From positions 1 to 5,342 of the forward strand of contig JAUXIQ010000166.1 of assembly GCA_030620925.1 (NCBI GenBank): a stretch of DNA of 5,342 nucleotides, given 5' to 3'. A program made the translations under genes and the position numbers. Below, in pieces: positions 5,195 to 5,342 of the stretch (positions within the stretch are counted from its first letter, which is position 1; each line of letters starts with the position of its first letter). The notes below the pieces were generated by a model. The model did not search any database. It was not told where the DNA came from and worked only from the letters and a program-made list of their open reading frames with translations. This stretch comes from JAUXIQ01 sp030620925 [NCBI: Nitrospinota bacterium] (GTDB lineage: Bacteria > JAUXIQ01).

Positions 5195-5342
5195 GACCGA
5201 AACAAATGATCGAATGCGTAAATCAATTTAAAACTAACTGAAGACCGAATGCCCGGGCTTGGAAGACCCATAAATTGCAGCGATGTACATTCAGGCGCCG
5301 GGTCTATTGAGTTACCCTTCAAATAGAGGAAATAGTGCACCA

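Larger units (their letters stand above)
4955..5342. other. AT-rich intergenic region without a convincing gene
   Basis: After the hairpin at 4992-5021, about 320 bases remain with no reading frame that resembles a known protein and no frame with both a good ribosome binding site and reasonable length. The region is clearly richer in A and T than the genes beside it between about 5040 and 5240. It holds the direct repeats, inverted repeat and candidate promoter listed separately. From about 5250 on the composition becomes GC-richer, with AGACCC/GGGTCT (5264-5269, 5300-5305), which could base-pair across 30 bases. A gene may begin just beyond the window edge. Confidence 0.5.

Noticed and set aside
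5249-5326. 25-codon plus-strand open frame starting ATG 5249
   Set aside because: Too short to judge, only a weak GAAG upstream, and no known peptide resemblance.
5158-5340. 60-residue minus-strand open frame at the right edge
   Set aside because: It begins with GTG at the window edge, shows no domain, and its sequence is mixed AT-rich and GC-rich with no family resemblance. It could only be reconsidered with sequence beyond 5342.
5256-5342. tRNA gene ending in ACCA at the window edge, with TTCAAAT resembling a T-loop
   Set aside because: The bases flanking TTCAAAT do not pair as a T-stem, and no upstream segment complements TAGTGCA as an acceptor stem, so no cloverleaf forms.
1-5342. CRISPR array, insertion sequence, attachment site or toxin-antitoxin pair
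   Set aside because: No regularly spaced repeats, no transposase-like or integrase-like reading frame, and no terminal inverted repeats flanking genes were seen.

Overview
This is a bacterial chromosomal window. Evidence is the strong Shine-Dalgarno sequences, sigma-70-type promoters, a two-component histidine kinase and compact gene spacing. The lineage cannot be fixed from the sequence alone. The kinase/receiver style, the frequent GTG and TTG starts, and a paired MaoC-type hydratase would fit Desulfobacterota, deep actinobacterial or clostridial-type environmental bacteria. That is a guess, not a call.

Layout, left to right. (1) 1-1926, plus strand, is a signalling block: the C-terminal 218 residues of a sensor histidine kinase cut by the window edge, then two single-domain CheY-like response regulators. 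The regulators are about 48% identical to each other by hand alignment and are probably a tandem duplication. The first has its own candidate promoter (800-829). (2) 1927-2060 is a short convergent spacer with only a weak hairpin. (3) 2061-3834, minus strand, is a two-gene operon. A small four-helix membrane protein related to heme-copper oxidase subunit I is followed 13 bases later by a GT4-family glycosyltransferase. (4) 3835-4045 is a divergent control region with a perfect TTGACA-16-TATAAT promoter facing right and a roughly 100-base leader that can fold. (5) 4046-4954, plus strand, holds two adjacent hotdog-fold MaoC-type genes that look like the non-catalytic and catalytic subunits of a heterodimeric (R)-3-hydroxyacyl hydratase/dehydratase. 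A strong GC hairpin follows. (6) 4955-5342 is AT-rich and has no convincing gene. It carries imperfect direct repeats, a candidate promoter and an inverted repeat.

How the genes work together: the kinase and its two output-less receivers suggest a phosphorelay or a protein-protein output rather than direct transcription control. The two hydratase genes almost certainly make one enzyme. The membrane protein and glycosyltransferase are co-transcribed, but no shared pathway is evident. Three of the six complete genes appear to start with GTG or TTG, chosen here because a good ribosome binding site sits at the right distance.

I do not see a clearly new system, CRISPR array, mobile element or RNA gene. 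The most worthwhile leads are the kinase with twin receivers (one with an altered active-site loop), the hydratase pair with its strong promoter and folded leader, and a 14-base motif shared between two distant non-coding regions.
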